Below are positions 6,532 to 10,708 of a stretch of 10,708 nucleotides of DNA, one piece after another. A model generated the notes under the pieces. It was not told the origin of the DNA and did no database searches. It saw only the letters and a program-made list of their open reading frames with translations. Source of the DNA: Comamonadaceae bacterium (GTDB lineage Bacteria > Pseudomonadota > Gammaproteobacteria > Burkholderiales > Burkholderiaceae_C); assembly GCA_947494405.1 (NCBI GenBank), contig CANLWQ010000043.1, forward strand, positions 1 through 10,708, in the 5' to 3' direction. Position 1 is the first letter of the stretch, and the number at the start of each line of letters is the position of its first letter. Made by a program: the position numbers and the translations under genes.

Positions 6532-7482
6532 ATGACGGTATTTGCATTTGTTTTTCCCGGACAAGGCTCGCAATCGGTGGGCATGCTGGACGCATGGAAT
6601 GACCATCCGGTGGTGCAAGCCACTTTGGAAGAAGCCAGTGAGGCCTTAGACCAAGATCTCACCAAGCTGATTCACCAAGGCCCCAAAGAAACATTGGCAC
6701 TGACCACCAACACCCAGCCGGTGATGCTGGTGGCAGGCGTTGCGGCTTACCGCGTTTGGCGCGCCGAAGGGGGTGCCACCCCAGCTTTTGTCGCCGGACA
6801 TTCTTTGGGCGAATACTCGGCCTTGGTCGCCAGTGGGGTGCTCAGCTTGTCGCAGGCCGTGCCCTTGGTTCGGCTGCGCGCGCAGGCCATGCAAGAGGCT
6901 GTGCCGGTGGGAACAGGCGCCATGGCGGCGGTTTTGGGTTTGCCTGCCGACCAAGTGAGTGCGCTTTGCAAAGAAGCGCAGGCCAGCTTTGGTGCAGACA
7001 GCCCCGAGGTGGTGCAAGCGGCCAATTTCAACGACCCGGGTCAAACCGTGATTTCTGGCAGCAAAGCGGCGGTAGACAAAGCTTGCGAGCTACTCAAGGC
7101 CGCTGGTGCCAAGCGCACTTTGCAGTTGCCGGTGTCTGCGCCGTTTCATTGCGCCCTGATGAAGCCTGCCGCTGAAAGACTGCGCCAAGCATTGGATGGC
7201 ATTGAGCTGCAAGCACCCCACATACCTTTAATCAACAACATTGATGTGGCCTGCCCCAGCAGTGCCGACGATATCCGCGACGCTTTGTACCGCCAAGCCT
7301 TTGGGCCGGTGCGTTGGGTTGAGGTGATTCGGGCCATGCAGCAACGCGGCGTCACCCATGTGGTCGAGTGCGGCCCTGGCAAGGTGCTGACCGGCATGAC
7401 CCCACGCATACAAGACAGTTTACAAACCGCCTCTTTGTTTGACCCGGCCTCTTTGGCTCAGGTACAGGCTCTTTTATTTTGA
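6532..7482 (+). CDS. fabD: Malonyl-CoA:ACP transacylase
   Basis: A 316-residue acyltransferase that moves malonyl from CoA to the ACP phosphopantetheine arm. FPGQGSQ (8-14, with oxyanion Q11), the GHSLGEYSAL nucleophile elbow (S91), R116 in VRLRAQAM, GTGAMAAVLG and the catalytic histidine H206 in SAPFHCALM are all present. Length is normal for the family (about 310). The start is one base after the fabH stop, and its context (TTGATATGAC) repeats that of fabH. A much longer frame opens upstream inside fabH but encodes no recognisable sequence. fabG follows 5 bases after its stop. Confidence 0.97.
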   Translation: MTVFAFVFPGQGSQSVGMLDAWNDHPVVQATLEEASEALDQDLTKLIHQGPKETLALTTNTQPVMLVAGVAAYRVWRAEGGATPAFVAGHSLGEYSALVASGVLSLSQAVPLVRLRAQAMQEAVPVGTGAMAAVLGLPADQVSALCKEAQASFGADSPEVVQAANFNDPGQTVISGSKAAVDKACELLKAAGAKRTLQLPVSAPFHCALMKPAAERLRQALDGIELQAPHIPLINNIDVACPSSADDIRDALYRQAFGPVRWVEVIRAMQQRGVTHVVECGPGKVLTGMTPRIQDSLQTASLFDPASLAQVQALLF

Positions 7483-7487
7483 CGAAC

Positions 7488-8237
7488 ATGACCCACTCCA
7501 ACAGCACGCCCCATATCGCCTTGGTGACCGGTGCCTCACGCGGCATTGGCGCCTCGATTGCACTTGGCTTGGCGCAAAACGGTTTTCAAGTCACCGGCAC
7601 CGCCACGACCCCTGAAGGCGCGACACGCATCAGCGAGCAGTTGTCAGCCTTTGCGGGCTGTCAAGGCGCGTGTTTGCAGGTTAACGACGCTCTAGCGGTG
7701 CAGGCCTTGATCGACGACATGGTCAGCCGTTTGGGCGGCGTGCATGTGTTGGTCAACAACGCCGGCATCACCCGCGACACCTTGGCCATGCGCATGAAAG
7801 ACGACGATTGGGATGCGGTGGTGGACACCAACCTCAAAGCGGTGTTTCGCTTGAGTCGCGCTGTGATGAAACCCATGATGAAGCAGCGTTATGGCCGCAT
7901 CATCAATATCACCAGTGTGGTGGGCGCTGCCGGTAATCCAGGCCAAGCCAATTACGCCGCCGCCAAAGCGGGCGTGGCAGGCATGACCCGCGCCTTGGCG
8001 CGCGAGCTGGGCAGCCGCAACATCACCGTCAACTGTGTGGCGCCGGGCTTCATTGAAACCGATATGACGGCAGGACTGCCGCCCGAACAACAACAAGCCT
8101 TGCTGGGCCAGATTCCTCTGGGACACCTAGGTAAACCCGAAGATGTGGCTTTTGCCGTGGCTTTTTTGGCCAGTTCGCAGGCGGCCTATATCACCGGACA
8201 AGAGATTCACGTCAATGGCGGAATGCACATGGCCTAG
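7488..8237 (+). CDS. fabG: 3-oxoacyl-ACP reductase
   Basis: A 249-residue short-chain dehydrogenase that reduces 3-oxoacyl-ACP with NADPH. The cofactor motif TGASRGIG (14-21), NNAG (90-93) and the catalytic set N115, S143, Y156 and K160 are all present. The C-terminus ITGQEIHVNGGM is the usual FabG ending. The ATG at 7488 has no clear Shine-Dalgarno sequence and lies 5 bases after fabD; a TTG at 7479 in the same frame is possible but would overlap fabD. An 81-base gap with a likely promoter separates it from acpP. Confidence 0.97.
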   Translation: MTHSNSTPHIALVTGASRGIGASIALGLAQNGFQVTGTATTPEGATRISEQLSAFAGCQGACLQVNDALAVQALIDDMVSRLGGVHVLVNNAGITRDTLAMRMKDDDWDAVVDTNLKAVFRLSRAVMKPMMKQRYGRIINITSVVGAAGNPGQANYAAAKAGVAGMTRALARELGSRNITVNCVAPGFIETDMTAGLPPEQQQALLGQIPLGHLGKPEDVAFAVAFLASSQAAYITGQEIHVNGGMHMA

Positions 8238-8258
8238 TACCTCGGTATAAGTCACTAG

Positions 8259-8558
<300 letters not shown>

Positions 8559-8573
8559 TTTCCGAGGTTTCGC

Positions 8574-9818
8574 ATGAGCCGTCGTCGCGTAGTCGTGACA
8601 GGCTTGGGTTGTGTGTCCCCCGTTGGAAACACGGCCCAAGAATCCTGGACGCGCATTTTGGCCGGTCAGTCTGGCATCGCTCGCATCACCCATTTTGATG
8701 CGTCGGCGTTCGCCTGCCACTTCGCCGGTGAGGTGAAAAATTTCAACCTTGACGCCTACATCACGCCTAAAGAGGCGCGCACCATGGACACGTTTATCCA
8801 TTACGGTGTGGCTGCCGGCTTGCAAGCGGTGGCGGACGCAGGCTTGGCCACGGGCGACGCCTTGGATGAGGAAACCTCATACCGCATCGGTTGCCTGATT
8901 GGCTCGGGCATTGGTGGCTTGCCGCTGATAGAAAACATGCGCGATGAACTGGTCGCCCGCGGTCCGCGTCGCATTTCACCGTTTTTTGTGCCCGCTTCCA
9001 TCATCAATATGATTTCCGGCCATGTCTCCATGCGCTGCGGCTTCAAAGGCCCCAATTTGGCTATTGCCACAGCTTGCTCGACGGGGCTGCACAGCATTGG
9101 CGAGGCGGGACGCATCATCGAATACGGGGATGCGGATGTGATGGTGGCAGGTGGCGCCGAGGCCACTATTTCGCCCTTGGGTCTGGGCGGTTTCGCTGCC
9201 ATGCGAGCGCTGTCAACCCGCAATGATGACCCGCAAAGCGCCTCACGCCCTTGGGACCGCGACCGTGATGGCTTTGTGTTGGGCGAGGGCGCCGGCGTGG
9301 TGGTGCTTGAAGAATACGAGTTTGCCAAGGCGCGTGGTGCGCGCATTTATGCCGAATTGGTTGGCTATGGTCGCAGCGCCGACGCCGGTCACATGACCGC
9401 ACCCAATATGGACGGTCCGCGCAGAGCCATGGTCAGCGCTTTGCGCAATGCGCAAATCAACCCTGATCAGGTGGACTACCTCAACGCCCACGGTACCTCG
9501 ACCCCGCTGGGCGATATCAACGAAACCCAGGCCATCAAAGCCGGCTTTGGTGCGCATGCCAAATCTTTGGTGGTCAGTTCCACCAAGTCCATGACAGGCC
9601 ATTTATTAGGTGGGGCTGGAGGCATTGAGAGTGTTTTCACTGTGCTGTCTTTGTATGAGCAAAAAGCACCGCCCACCATCAATTTACACAACCCCGATCC
9701 TGAATGCGATTTGGACTACTGCGCCAATACGGCCAGGGATATGAAAATTGAATACGCAGTGAAAAATAACTTTGGCTTTGGTGGAACCAACGGCACCTTG
9801 GTTTTTAAAAGACTTTAA
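8574..9818 (+). CDS. fabF: Beta-ketoacyl-ACP synthase II
   Basis: A 414-residue elongating condensing enzyme, the standard FabF length. It extends acyl-ACP with malonyl-ACP and in many bacteria controls cis-vaccenate formation at low temperature. The catalytic residues are C168 in [12 protein letters not shown]306 in [12 protein letters not shown]338 in SSTKSMTGH and H343 in the same motif. It begins [18 protein letters not shown], the classic FabF start, and ends [15 protein letters not shown] Shine-Dalgarno GAGG at 8564-8567 lies six bases before the ATG. It closes the fab cluster; the next recognised gene is a protease after a 103-base gap. Confidence 0.98.
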   Translation: MSRRRVVVTGLGCVSPVGNTAQESWTRILAGQSGIARITHFDASAFACHFAGEVKNFNLDAYITPKEARTMDTFIHYGVAAGLQAVADAGLATGDALDEETSYRIGCLIGSGIGGLPLIENMRDELVARGPRRISPFFVPASIINMISGHVSMRCGFKGPNLAIATACSTGLHSIGEAGRIIEYGDADVMVAGGAEATISPLGLGGFAAMRALSTRNDDPQSASRPWDRDRDGFVLGEGAGVVVLEEYEFAKARGARIYAELVGYGRSADAGHMTAPNMDGPRRAMVSALRNAQINPDQVDYLNAHGTSTPLGDINETQAIKAGFGAHAKSLVVSSTKSMTGHLLGGAGGIESVFTVLSLYEQKAPPTINLHNPDPECDLDYCANTARDMKIEYAVKNNFGFGGTNGTLVFKRL

Positions 9819-9838
9819 AAATCACAGATGACCCCGAT

Positions 9839-9925
9839 ATGGTCAAGGTAATGCAGGTGTCAAATACATCCGCTGAGTTTTTAAAATACAACCCCCTTTT
9901 CCCGCCTTGGAGCAATTCAATATGA
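9839..9925 (+). CDS. Possible 28-codon small ORF overlapping the protease start
   Basis: An ATG at 9839 opens 28 codons that end in a TGA sharing bases with the next gene's ATG (ATGA, a four-base overlap). A second in-frame ATG lies at 9851 with AAGG shortly before it. The peptide has a hydrophobic, proline-containing end (NPLFPPWSNSI) and I recognise no family. It may be chance, a leader peptide for the protease gene, or a relic of a deleted gene. There is no other coding evidence. Confidence 0.15.
   Translation: MVKVMQVSNTSAEFLKYNPLFPPWSNSI
9882..9887 (+). promoter_or_regulatory. Candidate -10 box upstream of the DegP-like gene
   Basis: TAAAAT lies 34 bases before the protease start codon, in an AT-rich stretch between the fabF stop and the gene. 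The -35 region is poor (TGTCAA at 9858-9863, spacing 18). I see no convincing sigma-E type GGAACTT element. It is a weak candidate only. Confidence 0.25.
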
Positions 9926-10708
9926 CGTTACGCAAACTCAGTGACAAACGCGAAAGCTTTTGGCTTGGCGCTTTTATTCTCACCGCTGTGCTGTGGAGCG
10001 GGCCGTCGTTGACGTCACTTCAAGCGGCTTGGGCGCAGTCCTCCGCTCCAGTGCGAACTCTGCCCGACTTCACCGACTTGGTTGACATGGTTGGCCCCTC
10101 GGTGGTCAATATTCGAACCATAGAAAAGGCGGCCAAGCCCGTCGCAGGCAGCGGACCGAATAACGAGGGCCCCAACAACATCGGCCCCAACAACGGTGGC
10201 CCAAGCGATGAAGAAATGCAAGAACTGTTTCGCCGATTTTTTGGCATGCCCCCTCCCGGCAGACCCGGCCAGCCCAGGCAGCCCAACCGCCCGCAGCAAC
10301 AGCAGCCTGAAGAGCAGCCTCGCGGCGTAGGTTCTGGTTTTATTCTCACGGCAGATGGCTTCATCATGACCAACGCCCACGTGGTGGATGGCGCTGATCA
10401 AGTGATAGTCACACTCACCGACAAGCGCGAATTCACAGCGCGCATCATTGGCGCAGACAAGCGCACCGATGTTGCCGTCGTGAAAATCGAGGCCAGCGGC
10501 TTGCCCCCCGTCAAAATTGGTGACCCTAACCGTCTCAAAGTGGGTGAGTGGGTGATGGCCATTGGCTCGCCTTTTGGACTTGAAAATACCGTTACTGCGG
10601 GTATCGTCAGCGCCAAAGGGCGTGAAACCGGTGACTACCTGCCATTTATCCAAACCGATGTGGCCATCAACCCTGGCAATTCTGGCGGCCCCCTCATCAA
10701 TATGCGTG
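9922..10708 (+). CDS. degP: DegP/MucD-type periplasmic serine endoprotease, 5' part
   Basis: The first 262 codons of an HtrA-family protease; the rest, including the expected PDZ domains, lies beyond the window. A signal peptide spans about residues 1-38 (basic start, hydrophobic core at 14-25, cleavage probably after AWA), so the protein is exported. The trypsin-like domain shows the full triad: H153 in TNAHVV, D183 in RTDVAVV and S254 in NPGNSGGPL. Between the first strand (VVNIRTIE) and GVGSGF lies a long LA-loop region of about 65 residues with a GPNNx tandem repeat and a proline/glutamine-rich stretch. Family role: degradation and chaperoning of misfolded envelope proteins. A Shine-Dalgarno GGAG at 9909-9912 lies nine bases before the ATG. 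The name mucD is equally suitable. Confidence 0.93.
   Translation, partial: MTLRKLSDKRESFWLGAFILTAVLWSGPSLTSLQAAWAQSSAPVRTLPDFTDLVDMVGPSVVNIRTIEKAAKPVAGSGPNNEGPNNIGPNNGGPSDEEMQELFRRFFGMPPPGRPGQPRQPNRPQQQQPEEQPRGVGSGFILTADGFIMTNAHVVDGADQVIVTLTDKREFTARIIGADKRTDVAVVKIEASGLPPVKIGDPNRLKVGEWVMAIGSPFGLENTVTAGIVSAKGRETGDYLPFIQTDVAINPGNSGGPLINMR
10153..10203 (+). repeat. 15-bp tandem repeat inside degP, encoding GPNNx units
   Basis: Three successive 15-base units encode GPNNE, GPNNI and GPNNG, followed by a final GP. The second and third units share their first twelve bases exactly (GGCCCCAACAAC), while the first has diverged at three sites. The repeat lies in the LA-loop region of the protease (residues 78-94), away from the catalytic residues. 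Such a unit can gain or lose copies without shifting the frame. Confidence 0.8.

Noticed and set aside
5880..6665. 261-codon open frame on the minus strand across fabH and fabD
   Set aside because: It is antisense to fabH catalytic motifs and shows no domain; it is a by-product of the codon use of the real genes.
8801..9346. 181-codon open frame on the minus strand inside fabF
   Set aside because: It is a shadow of fabF, with a biased Ser/Pro/Arg composition and no motif.
9802..9821. Inverted repeat TTTTTAAA / TTTAAAAA at the fabF stop as a terminator
   Set aside because: The stem is made only of A-T pairs, so it would be too weak, and no T-run follows.
10015..10653. 212-codon open frame on the minus strand under the protease gene
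   Set aside because: The plus strand has a signal peptide and a full HtrA catalytic triad; the antisense product is low-complexity Gly/Leu/Arg.

Overview
The window reads as ordinary core chromosome of a betaproteobacterium, most likely Burkholderiales and close to Comamonadaceae (a Limnohabitans- or Rhodoferax-like organism). Three things point there: moderate-to-high GC, strong matches to family motifs throughout, and a gene order (rluC, HAD phosphatase, Rieske protein, S49 peptidase, then inverted methyltransferase and maf, then yceD-rpmF-plsX-fabHDG-acpP-fabF) that I recall as typical of that group. The taxon is an inference from gene content and order; no rRNA is present. I see no insertion sequence, prophage, CRISPR array, tRNA or toxin-antitoxin pair.

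Layout. (1) 1-2175, plus strand: the 3' end of rluC, a HAD-family phosphatase, a small Rieske [2Fe-2S] protein and a membrane-anchored S49 peptidase. They are packed with overlaps or gaps of a few bases, which suggests one transcription unit. (2) 2194-3575, minus strand: maf (YceF type, nucleotide pyrophosphatase) followed by an RsmI-related SAM-dependent methyltransferase, converging on the S49 peptidase gene. (3) 3603-4397, plus strand: yceD (DUF177) and rpmF (ribosomal protein L32), with a consensus -10 box between them and a hairpin terminator or attenuator after rpmF. (4) 4462-9818: the type II fatty acid and phospholipid initiation cluster plsX, fabH, fabD, fabG, acpP, fabF. PlsX makes acyl-phosphate from acyl-ACP. 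FabD loads malonate on AcpP, FabH starts chains, FabG reduces the keto group and FabF elongates. acpP has its own leader, a good ribosome-binding site and a probable promoter. (5) 9922 to the window edge: the start of a periplasmic DegP/MucD-type serine protease with the full catalytic triad.

The window does not contain an obvious new system. The points most worth a second look are local. fabF is followed directly by the degP/mucD gene, where related genomes usually carry rpoE-rseA-rseB, and a 28-codon ORF lies there with an ATGA overlap onto the protease start. The protease has a 15-bp tandem repeat in its regulatory LA-loop region. A hairpin sits right at the possible starts of plsX. A perfect inverted repeat encloses the probable acpP -10 box. 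Part of plsX is clearly AT-richer than its neighbours. The minus-strand methyltransferase lacks the hallmark RsmI motifs, so its substrate is open.
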